In this document: piece after piece, positions 44,901 through 57,500 of the stretch
Numbering within the stretch: position 1 is the first letter of the stretch
Layout: each line of letters starts with the position of its first letter
NCBI GenBank assembly: GCA_021292105.1
Contig: CM037874.1
Span: 54,976,540 to 55,040,539, forward strand
Length of the DNA: 64,000 nucleotides
Reading direction: 5' to 3'
DNA from: Anadara kagoshimensis
Taxonomy: Eukaryota > Mollusca > Bivalvia > Arcoida > Arcidae
Made by a program: the position numbers and the translations under genes
The notes under the pieces: model-generated
What the model was told of the DNA's origin: nothing
Database searches by the model: none
Seen by the model: the letters and a program-made list of their open reading frames with translations, nothing else

Positions 44901-47413
44901 TAAATATTTTCCCATAGGTAACATGTATTCATAGACCTGACAAGTTGAAAAAATATGTTGGGTAATTTTGTTCATGCATACGGGTACTTGCCTATTATAT
45001 TAATTTTATTTTAGCATTTACATATATAATATATTAGTTTAGTGTGTTGTTTGTTTTTGTTTTTCATCTAACCCATGTTTTTTATATCATTTTTCACAGC
45101 AAGGAGAACACCTAATTATAGAGGTAATAATTAAAATTTTGTTATAATTTGCTAAATGCTTACATCACAGACCCAGTATTTATTATATTTATTATTGTAC
45201 ATGTATATTAATATTATTATATTGTTTTGTCTTTTATGCTCCAAAGACACACCCTATTCAAATGTATTCATTCATGCATCCACAAAATTAATTATTTCTC
45301 AGAAACTTTTAATTCCTGGGTCAAAGTAACACTTTAAATATTGTCTCATTAATCAAATGTATTCTTTCATCCACAAAATTAAAGAATTATTTCTCAGAAA
45401 CTATTGACTTAATTCCGGGGTCTGGACGACCCACTAACTTTAGCTCTGGATTGAACATCCAACCTAAGGTTTGTATAGCTCTCTATTTAACATGTACATG
45501 TATGTAAATATAAATGTTATCTTTTCCTTTATAATTATATATTTCTTGCACCTCAGATAGAAACATTCATACAAGAACAGTGAAAAATCTTGTATCACCT
45601 GGTGCAAGATAGTCTACACACTCTTTTTCCCATCATTGAAATTAGTTGTATTGATGGTTGAGAGCATGTTTGAAATACATTTAAATTCCATTACTTCTTG
45701 TATATTTGACCAATCCTCGTTCTTGACTGAATATATCAGAACTTGGCTTGAGATTTTCCTATCTTGTACCACAAATTGTGATAAATTCTATTACAGGTAA
45801 TTATTGTACCCTTTTCCTTATATCAGTCATGTAGTCCATCTGTTCCCTTCTTTTATCACTGAGACATAGCTTTTGTAGAAAGATAGCATTTGTAGTTAAC
45901 TAGTTTTTAGAGATATGCCGTAGGTAAAATGCATGTGCACAATCACATAGGGTATGTTTAAAAGTTGACTAAAACTATCGAAACAAGGTGGTCAACCTTA
46001 TGAAAAAATGAGTAAATCTGTGCATGAAAGGTGTTATATGTAATGGTCCACTTAAAGGGACAAATTCCTATTTAAGTATTTTCCCCCCTGCCTTTTGCAT
46101 GCTTTGGAAATTCTTCAAAATAATGAAGCTCTATTTCACGAAACTTGGTGCACAACATCAGCATAGTTAGAAGATGTGCATACCCTTAACTCAAGTTTGT
46201 TTGCTCATTTTCCTGGGAGTAATGGCCCATTTGAACATAATTGCAAATTACAAAAAAAGAAGAACTGCTGGCAGGGGCTTTTAATTCACTGATTTTGCTT
46301 GTAGTAGCAAGGTTGAGGATGAATTCATTTTTGCACAAAAATAACACAACTTAACAAAAACTAAATGAATTCATTTTCTGTCTTTATGGTGCTATACTGG
46401 TTAAACAGACAAATAATCTTGGGTACAAATAATGTAGTTTATAGTTTAGCAATTCTGTAACATCAACTTACCCTTTTGAAATTGAGAGCTTTGGTGGCTG
46501 AGTGGACTAAAGTGTATGCTTAAGGATCATAGCACCTCTCACTGCCTCTAACCACCTAGATTTAAGTGCCACTCAGGACAGATCCTAGTGTGAGAAAGTT
46601 TGTCAGTTTGCCTGCCAAAGGTCAGTGGTTTTCTCAGAGCTATCCATTTATCTCCATTATCAGTTGATGTATTGCTGCTCATGCCTTTTATGTTCACCCA
46701 TTGGCTGCCATCACTGTACCAAGGCAGCACCACGGCAACTAATGACGTACTAATGTCAGTGATGTCATTTAATGGCACAATTCAGGCCGAGTTTTCATTC
46801 TTTTTGTGTGTAATTCAAGGATACTGGGCCTTTGTCAGAACATTGTGGGCGTGGCTGGCCATTCGTCAATTAACCACCTCAAAATAAATGAAAGAATGAC
46901 TGGTAAATAAAACTCCATTAATCCACTCTGATGGAATCTAAATTTAACGAAGATTCTTTTGCTGTAGCAAAAAATATTGTATAAATGGTTACCTTAACGA
47001 AGGCATAACTTTTCCATGTGACTTGACATACCTTGCATGGCTTTATCCTTAGGTAGTAGATTCATTAGCATAATGAATGTCTTACTGCTGTAATAGTTAC
47101 TACCTTTACATATAAAGATATAGCAGCATGTTATCTTTGTAATTTTACTTAAACGTACATGTAGCATGCTGTATCCTTGGAGAGAAGAAGAAAAATGCTG
47201 TAGTGCAAAGCATATAATTTTTTATACCCCAACTACACATATTTACGATGTACCTGGTAGCATTATGTAATACCCTACATTTCCATTGTAGGTGTTTGTC
47301 CATCTGTTTGTCTGTCTGTTCTGATGGTTTCCAGATGATAACTTAGATCATTTCAAAAGATTTTTTTTCAGACTTTAGACATTTATTCAGTACTTTTTAG
47401 CTCACCTGAGCCA

Positions 47414-47445
<32 letters not shown>

Positions 47446-47471
47446 GTCCGTTGTCTGTCGTCGTCGTCGTC

Positions 47472-47510
<39 letters not shown>

Positions 47511-47558
47511 ACGAACCACTGGGCAGATTTCAACCAAATTTGGCACAAAGCACCACTA

Positions 47559-47597
<39 letters not shown>

Positions 47598-50500
47598 CCC
47601 TCTTTAAAGGGGAGATAATTGAGAATTATTGAAACTTTGTTGGTATTTTTCAAAAATCTTCTTCTCAAAAACTATTCGGCCTGTAAAGCTTAAACTTTTG
47701 TGGAGGCATCCTTAGGAAGTGTAGATTCAAGTTTGTTCAAATCATGGTCCCCGGGGGTAGGGAGGGGCCACAAGAGGGGGATCAAGTTTTACATAGGAGT
47801 ATATAGAGAAAATCTTTAAAAATCTTCTTCTCAAAAACTATTAGGCCTGAAAAGCTCAAATTAAAATGGAAGCATCCTGAGGTAGTGTAGATTCAAGTTT
47901 GTTCAAATCATGGTCCCCGGGGGTAGGGAGGGGTCACAAGAGGGGGATCAAGTTTTACATAGGAATATATAAAGAAAATTTTTAAAAATCTTTTTCTCAA
48001 AAACTATTAGGCCAGAAAAGCTCAAATTAAAATGGAAGCATCCTCAGGTAGTGTAGATTCAAGTTTGTTCAAATCATAGTCCCTGGGGGTAGGGTGGGGC
48101 CACAAGAGGGGGGTCAAGTTTTACACAGGAATATATAGAGAGAATCTTTAAAAATCTTCTCCTCAAAAACTATTAGGCCAGGAAAGCTCAAATTAAAATG
48201 GAAGCATCCTCAGGTAGTGTAGATTCAAGTTTGTTCAAATCATGGTCCCCGGGGGTAGGGAGGGGCCACAAGAGGGGGATCAAGTTTTACATAGGAGTAT
48301 ATAGAGAAAATCTTTAAAAATCTTCTTCTCAAAAACTATTAGGCCTGAAAAGCTCAAATTAAAATGGAAGCATCCTCAGGTAGTGTAGATTCAAGTTTGT
48401 TCAAATCATGGTCCCCCGGGGTAGGGAGGGGTCACAAGAGGGGGATCAAGTTTTACATAGGAATATATAAAGAAAATTTTTTAAAATCTTTTTCTCAAAA
48501 ACTATTAGGCCAGAAAAGCTCAAATTAAAATGGAAGCATCCTCAGGTAGTGTAGATTCAAGTTTGTTCAAATCATAGTCCCTGGGGGTAGGGTGGGGCCA
48601 CAAGAGGGGGGTCAAGTTTTACACAGGAATATATAGAGAGAATCTTTAAAAATCTTCTCCTCAAAAACTATTAGGCCAGGAAAGCTCAAATTAAAATGGA
48701 AGCATCCGCAGGTAGTGTAGATTCAAGTTTGTTCAAATCATGGTTAAATAATAGTGTATTTTCCATGCTGTATTCTTTTATATAAGTATTTTGATATAAA
48801 GTTAAATATATTGTTCATGAGAAATATATTAATTGTACTTGTATTTAAAAGCTAATTTTTAATGTAAATCCTGCTGTATTCTATAATTTCTATTTGCCAT
48901 TTCCCGATTACAGTATTCGGCCTATGCATTTTCTCTCTTTTGAGATTGGTAGATTGCATGATGAAAATTTTTTTTAAAATTATTTCATTGGTTGAAATGC
49001 TGTAAGAAAAAGGTAACGGAATAAGCCGAGGCTTGTCGAAACATCAACCTTTTACGGTACATAGAAATACTTACAAATTGTTTAGTGAAAAGCATCGGTA
49101 GGAAGTATAGATTTCAGTTTGTACAAAACCTCCCTCCCCTGCACTCACTTCAATACTGAACTCATTTCGGCTTCTACCTAGCAAGTTGCTCAGGTGAGCG
49201 ATGTGGCCCCTGGGCCTCTTGTTTATATCTTCCCCCCTCACTTATCAACACATTATTACAGAAAGAAATGAATCAATTTTAGGCCACACCAATTTTTATT
49301 TCTACAGAGTTTTGATGTACATAGATTTATTGCCCCACATCATGGCTAGTTACCAATTAATGTTCCAATAGATGACCTATTTTACAGTCTTTAGTATCTA
49401 ATAGTAGAAATTAGCAGAAATAATACCAATATCTGATGGAAAAGTTCAACATCAATATAAATTACATATAACCTTTGCCAATCTTTTTTTTTCAGTGTTT
49501 GTTGAGAGCATTCTTAATACACAAGAACCAAACACATTTTATAATATTAAATATTGTCATTTACTTGTGATATTCACTTTTTTCTCATGTTATATTTTGT
49601 AGAATATAAGTCCAACTCCTCGACCAGATAGGATTAGTAAAGATTACGAGAAGGAATATCCGAGTATAGAAGTAGAAGGAAGGAGAACAGTACGGAAAAG
49701 TCCTGATGCCAAGAAAGAAAAGAAGAAAAATATTGAAAATGTCAAACTGGAAGCTGAGGTATGTTAGAAAAATTAAGTTATAGAGTTTCAGATATTTAAT
49801 AAAGGTGAATGTCAACATATACATGTAATTACAATAATACATCATCTTTTATCAGGATATTTTGCAAGGTTTAGCAGCTATACATACAATTCCCATTCCT
49901 TTATTCATAGTTTATAGATGTATCACTTATATGGGAGGTTGGGGTACAGACACAGGTCGGGTCTGACTAAAACTTGAAAATAGGAAGTGACAGTTCTTTT
50001 GCCAAACAGATTGCAATTAGAAATGAAGATCACATGGTCATATTCAATCAAGTTTTCTTTTGATCTTCAGTTTGTTATTTTCAACAACTTATTGTGAGAT
50101 ATATACTTTTACTCATCAGTTGAATACATATACTAAATTTATACAAAAAAATTATGCAATTTTTGTTTCAGGAAGTTGACAGCGATGATGAGTGGCAGGG
50201 TCTGATAGATGCCACCGATCAAGAAGCCGACTCAGAAGTGGCACTCAAGTTACTCAAAGATTCTAAATTCCATAGCAAGCTGAAGACAAGGCTTCAAAAT
50301 AGTCATGCTCAAGTTTTAGATGGAATGTTGGAAGGAGCTGCTCGACTTAAAACAGTTCTACGAGTTGTAACAAATCTTGTCACATTAAAATGGTATGGGA
50401 CTAAAGTTATTTGGGAATGAATGGATTGATACTGTTTTATGTCCAAGTTAAGACTATTTCACTTATATTGAGGCAGACAGTTCTAGGTTGGTGGAGTGGA

Positions 50501-51527
50501 GTAATGGTGTTTTATGGTGATTCTTTCGCTTATGTAGAGGCAGTCAGTTTTGGGATGGTAGAGAAAACAGGAGTGTCTAAAGAAACTTCTGACCTTTGGC
50601 AAGTAAACTGACAAACTTTCTAACAAATAATGGCCCTGAGTGGATGAGATTCACACCTAGGCAGTGAGAGGTGTTTTGATTCATAAGCACCCGCCATTGT
50701 CCACTTGGTCACAGAGGCCCTATTTAAAAAGTTTTATCTAACATTAGACTAGTTTTTCTATCTGATTTGTCGAAATGCAAGTTTTATCGAACACGCATGA
50801 TACAGAACCTTGTATCACCACAGTGCACTTTCTCATTGTGACGTCATTAGGGAGAATGTAGAACAAATGTCATAACATAGTTCAGTGGTTTTCTGTGGTA
50901 AAATGTAATTTTTTCACATAAAGTATTGTTTTTTTATTATTTTAAATAACCTTATTGGAAATGTTAGATAAAAATATCATATACACAGTGTATATGTACA
51001 ACCCTTCGTATAGGGTCTCGTCCTTTTTTCGTAGCTGTATCACTACTCGTCGCGCAAGTGCGACTCGTACTGATACGGCTACGAAAAAAGGACTCGACCT
51101 GATACTGAGGGTTGTACATACACACTGTATATAATATGTATTTATCAACAGTACATATGGAAAATGGGGGTTTATACAGATTCATAGAATACCCCTAGGA
51201 TCATACTACTGTAACATGTTAAAACTAAAAAAAAAATCTTCATTGTTTTTGAATTTTATAGAAAAATGAAATTTGCAGATGGGCTTTAATTATGTAAAAA
51301 TTAATATTTAATTTATTAGTCAAAATTAAAACATTTGGTAAAAGTTTCTTTTAAATTTTTTTTATTTGATAAATAATTTGTAACAGTTTCTGTATAACTG
51401 TTTTCTCTTTTCAGTGAGGTAGATTTGATAATTAAATTTGTAAAAGCTATGAATTTACCACAGATACCTCTAAAGTTGTTAACAGAAATACTGGATAAAG
51501 CTTCTGTTAGACAGGTAATAAATTAAT

Positions 51528-51589
<62 letters not shown>

Positions 51590-54500
51590 CATACATATAT
51601 TTGCTTCTGTCTTGCCAATCTCTCAAAATTATTTCCTCAATTTTAGTTTTAATGTAAGTTTTTGTCTTGCATTTAACATACCAGACAGCAATCATACAGA
51701 ATAGAACAAACTCTTTTGTCAAAGTAACTCAGAGATGCCAACCCCTCCGATTTTGGCGGAGTTTCCCTGAATTTGCACCCCTAAATCCGCTCTCCGATCA
51801 TCTGAACGAGTTCAAATTGAAAAACTCCGATTTTTTTTCAATTCCGGAAAATTTTCGTGTTCGGGTCCGAAATCGGTGCGTTTTTTATAATATTGATCAC
51901 TTTTGCGCTTGAAATTCCCGCTTGAAAAAGCGTTTGTCTGATTATGATGAAAAAAAAATATGGCTGCGCCTGGTAGCCCCGTGGCCAAGAAAGGAAAACT
52001 AGACAATAAAAGCCATAACCAGAAGTTCCGTAATGAATATTTGGAAATATTTCCATTTATATCAAAATCTACTAGAGAAGGCTTTGCCTTTTGTACCGTA
52101 TGTTGCACGGACGTTTCTATAATTCACGTAGGAAGAGGTGATATCGCCAACACGAGAAAATGACAAAGCATCAAAGTTTGTCGAAACTTTCAAAAACGAA
52201 CATGTAGCTTACTAATGTTTTTTCTGTTGACACAGATAATTCGGTTATAAAGTCTGAAGTGACTTTTACTACATTTCTTATACAGAACAATGTACCTTTG
52301 TCAGTAGCTGACAATGCTGGCAAAATGTTTCGCCACATGTTTCCCGACTCTAAAAATTAGTAAAATAGCCAAAAAATATGCGTGTGGCAGAACCAAAACA
52401 ACTTCCATTGTGCATGCATTATCAGAGAATGATGATTCCCAACTCATCACCCCCATTTTGAAAACAGCATTTCAGCGTTGGTACTGATGGATCAAATGAC
52501 ATTTCAGACAAGAAACTGTATCCTATTTTTGTAAGATGTGAGTATCCAGTTACAAATAAATTGAATATCAAGGATTATATTTGTCTTTTGAACCTTATGT
52601 TATAGATGCAATTACTATCATATTAAACAAGCTGAAAATTTATTCAATTTTTTTTGTTTGTTAATTTTTTTAGTGTGAAAAAAAATTAAGTTTAAAAAAA
52701 ATACTGTTAGAAGTGCAAAATATGATAATTTACAATTTTGAATAAGAGGTTGTTTCAAAAAGTTATCTGATTCTACTGACTAAGTACTTAAAAAAGTTCA
52801 AAATCTGTATGAAAAAAATAAGTTCTTGGATGTCATTATTTGCTCCCAGAAAAGTGCCAGAATGCAGGATTTTGCGTCTTATACCCGTCAGCTTCGGGGG
52901 GCCTAAAGCGGCCCCCAGACCCCCGGCCGGATTTACTCCTATTTCCATTCAGAAAGGGTTGGCATCGCTGAAAGTATATGTACATGTATTTTAAAATCCT
53001 ATTTCTTTTCAAATTGTATAAGTAATATGAAATTGAAACTTGAGACATTGACTCATTGGTAAGCATGTTTGATTGCACCTGTACCTTGGCATTTTATGCT
53101 AAAGATGTGCAGGGTATTCTTCTGATGCTTACAAAATCCATGTGAAATCAAAATTTAAAGCTAGTGTCATGACTGATAATTTGGTGATATGTATCATTAC
53201 ATATTTGTGTTTATGTTTCAGCAACCCTGGAGTCAACAGATACTAATAGATCTAGTCATTATACTTAACGCTTACTTTGCTTGTGAAATAAGTTGGACAG
53301 ACAATCTAGATAAAGACATGTAAGTCATCACAGTTATTCCATTCATTCCTGAATTCAGGTGTTTAAATCTGCAGGTCTAAAAAGTTCACTGGTTAACAAT
53401 TAACAAATCACTATTTTATTGAAAGCCATTGGTCTTAATGAAAAATTTCAAGTCAAGTATTAGTTAAACAATACCGATATTATTAATTTCCAAAAATATA
53501 TTGGTCTAGAAAAAAATTCATTGGTCAAGGTTTGGCTAATCACTAATTTACTTAAACTCTTTTGGTCTAGTATAAGATTTTTAAAATCAGTAGTAAGAGG
53601 GCAAAGTTTCTTGACTCAGGCCCTGGGAAAATCTTTTGGACTCAAACCTGGGTAAATCTTTTGGACTCGGACCTGGGACCATTGGAATTGTCAGGGTCTG
53701 CTTTGATCTTGTGAGAATGACAGTAAGATTAAAACCCTATGTAATGAAGATTAACATGTAATATTTTGAAATATTTATTTATTTATTTATTTTTATATTT
53801 TTATTTATTTATTTTATTTATTTTATTTATTTATTTATTTATTTATTTACAGAGTACAAGAATACTATGATGCAATATTACAGTTTATGTCTGTGCTACC
53901 TAAAATTATGTGTTACCAAAGTGATGACGATCTTAGACTCAGAGAACAGGCAACTTTAGTATGTATATTTATAATAGGTACAGAATACATGTAGCAGGGT
54001 TCATACAGGCCTTGAAAAGTCCTTAAATTTTTAGGTTTGCCCTAAAAAGACCCTAAAAACAAGTCTAACCCTAAAAAGCCCTTGAATTTACCCTGAAGGC
54101 CCTAAAAAGCCCTTGAATTTGGCCAGTTGGGTGTCTGTATTTCGATATTAAGTGGTTGCAAATAGACTAATATCAATAAATAATTAATTGATAAGTTATG
54201 TTGAAATGGACAATTTAAACTTAAAGGTACATGGCCCAACCGAACGCCCAACTTCAACCTCCACTTCAAGTGTCATTACTATGGACATGTAAATAATTGT
54301 TTTATTTATTTAATTGGCTTTGCACCATTATTTTTTTTGGCTAAAATTGTCCCTTTGATTAGGCCTTAAATTTGCAAATAAGACCCTGAAAAGACCCTAA
54401 AAGTCCTTTAATTTGGATTCCAAATGTCTGTACGAACCCTGTGTAGGTGTTATAGTTTCTGTAAAAACAATTGATTGGTAAGAGATCTTCAGAGAAAATC

Positions 54501-57500
54501 AACAAAACTTTCAAGTTTTCAAAGATATGACTTACATGTATACATTTGTATATATGGCATTATGATTGACATCATTACAGGTAACTATGGCAATGACCTG
54601 TCCACAGATAGAAATAACCTCCAAAACTCTTGACAATGCCAAATATTTCTCATTTTGATTTCATTTATATGTACATGTACTTGTTCAACATTGTATTTCA
54701 TAGAGGTTAAATTTGATACAGGATAGACTGCACATGAAGATGGTACCAGTTATAAGAGTGGAGTGGAGTAATGGTGTCTTAGACCACAGTCATGATTCTT
54801 TCCCTGATATAAAGTCTGTCAGTTCAGGGATGGTGGAGGAAACTGGAGTGCTCTGAGGAAACCACTGACCTTCAGTAAGCATACTGACAAACTTTCTCAC
54901 ACCAGGATGTGCTTGATAAGATCTGAACCAACGTGATGAGAAGCGCTGTGATCTGTTGAGTATACAGCTTTTGAAACTCCACCAGTTGTAGAAAATATGG
55001 ATAGAATTAGATATTTACTATGGTTTAAAGGCAAGTTTTTTTTTTGACTACATTTAAATTTATTTTATTTCGATTTTTCAGTGTGCTATGTATACATGTG
55101 AAGTTATGGAGAGAAATAAGATGGGCCTGGCCACTCAATACTTTACAACTCTGGCATCCAAACATACAGCCGCTTTAGATATTATCTTAGAATGTACCAA
55201 AGGTGACCCGCTAGTCCTTAAAAAGCTTACAGGTAACTTAATATATGATATGGTGATACAGGTTAATTGGCGCTTTAACTGCTGTAGCTGTTGAAGACAA
55301 ACTGAATAAGATGCTTAGTGGAATTCTCATTATTAATGTCAACATGTACATAATTATGTAGGCAGGCATAGCTAAGTGCTACCATCACTGGTGTTTGAAG
55401 TCAAAGGTTTTAGGTTCAAACCTCAAATGGAAGTTATTACATATAGGCAGCATTAGTTGAAGGGTTATATCACTGGTTTTTGAAGTCAAAAATTGTGTTC
55501 AAACCTCACTTGGAAATTTTCTAATTTGCCTTCATTAGATGAGTAAAAACCTAGTTCTTTGAATAGGATGAGACTGAAAATTAAGGTCTCATATCTTTGT
55601 GCACAATAAAGGCACCTCTGGATATTTTTTAAATTCTGAAGACCACCTGTGGTCACTACAGAGAATGTTTACACATTACAAGTGTTTGAAACAGACTTAG
55701 TGCAATTAGAAAAGAGTTGAGTTGAGTAATGGTGTTTAACGTCCCAGTCAAGAATATTTCACTTATATCAAGACGTTGCCAGCTATAGGCGAAAGTGCAG
55801 AAATTTTTCCTGTGCGTTGCGCTGATGGCATTATACAGCAGGGTTCATTATTGTGCCAAGCCTACCAAGACACGGGACCTCGATTATTTTAAGTTCCCAT
55901 CCAAAAGAACCATGACTTTCATTTCGTAATGCCGAGTGCTTGGCGAAAGAACAGTCACTACCCACTTTTAAGTCTTGGGTCAGACCCAGCCGGGGTTTGA
56001 ACCCACGACCTCCCACTTACGGAGCGAGCACTCTACCAACTGAGCTACCGCAGTGCATTTAGAAAAGACAATTCATGTATATACAATGTACATGAATGAA
56101 ATGTTGGACTGAACATGATGGATTATCCTACATTTATCACTATCACTATTATGTTATTGTTATGGCTGTGTTTACTGATAGATGTTACTTTGGTATATTT
56201 TCAGATCTTGCTGAAGGTAACACAGAAGCAGCAGCAGAGAGAATGGAAATGTTAATTAACATTTGTACGACAACGCTATCTGCCATGGTTAATATACCAC
56301 TGTCTGTAGATGAAGGTGCTGATGGTCGAAGAAAGGTAATATAAAGTGTAATTTTAGAGAACTAAAGGTTTTTGCTTTGATGGTCAAATGTTGCCAGTTA
56401 TTGTCTGACAGCTCTTGTTCATGCAGAGTTTCTTTGTGTTTTTGCTAAGAATAAATACTGCACACTCAGGCAATCATATTGACAGGGTAAAATTTTTGTT
56501 ATTTTTTTGAAGCCTGACATTTTGCATGTCTGTACATATAATTTCTATTTTATGGAAACAAACTTGGATGTGAATATAGTGAAAGTAAAACCTACCCCAT
56601 TTTAGAGTATTTTCTTTATGAATACTATCATATTTAACAAGTAGCTGTATAATGTATTTTATGCCAACCTTTTCTTATTCCTTATATTGTTACTTTCTCT
56701 CTTTTACATAGATTGCCCATTATCTTGGAGAAAAGATGTCTACTAAGGGTGAAGAACCATTGACAGATGAATTCTTAATTCTGATGAGACATCCAGGACA
56801 CTGTTCTAATGTTTTGAAGGTACTGTATTTAAAAAAAATATTTTGGAGTCTGATGTGATATTTGATCTCAAAATGAAAATTTACAATGATCTTTTATGTT
56901 GGTTATTGTAGAATAATTATATTTTTATCCAAAACCTAAATAATTCTAGGGGATATCCTAGATATTTTTGCATTGGTTGATTTTTGCAAAAAACAATGTG
57001 CATGTATGCATGATGTTTCTTCTGTTGGTTACAACAGTCAAAACTTTTTTGTAGTGTAAATTTTTGCAGTCCCTAGCTATAGGTATTTCAAGATTGATAT
57101 CTGGATATTTTGTTTCAATTTGTAATATGGTGATTGATTGGTCACCATGGAAACCACAAATAATTTATACTTTTGACTTTAAACATTTGCAATACATCAA
57201 CCAACATCAACGTGAAGTCTAGAAATTACCAACCTGTTTCTGTTTCTCAACAATTTTATAAATTTTGGTCTTTTAATTTTGTAGGTTGTATACATGTGTT
57301 GTCAAGTTTCATCTTCATTTTGTAAATTTTGTTTTGCAATTTTGTAGGTTGCGTACATGTGTTGCCAAGTGTCATCTTCATTTTGTTCATACATGTCCAC
57401 TAGAGCACAACATATGGATTCTTTAATGGGAATCTTAATGGGGAAGGTCAGTATTTATATTACTATGCCATTTTATGATATTATTTTATTCATAAGCATT

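Larger units (their letters stand above)
47398..49224. mobile_element. 1.8-kb bivalve-type repeat with AGCTCACCTGAGCC end
   Basis: Left end TAGCTCACCTGAGCCAAAGG then CTCAAGTGAGC; right end GCTCAGGTGAGCGATGTGG then CCTGGGCCTCTTG. The GCTCACCTGAG core is inverted between the ends. A (CGT)n tract follows the left end and a 166-bp tandem array fills the middle. I recognise this repeat type as common in bivalve introns. No transposase was seen and its class is unresolved. It lies in STK36 intron 8. Confidence 0.7.

Noticed and set aside
45404-45470. Extra STK36 exon ending at CAACCTAAG|GTTTGT
   Set aside because: No acceptor gives both an open frame and a matching phase, and the segment belongs to a local duplication of about 95 bp (45270-45440).
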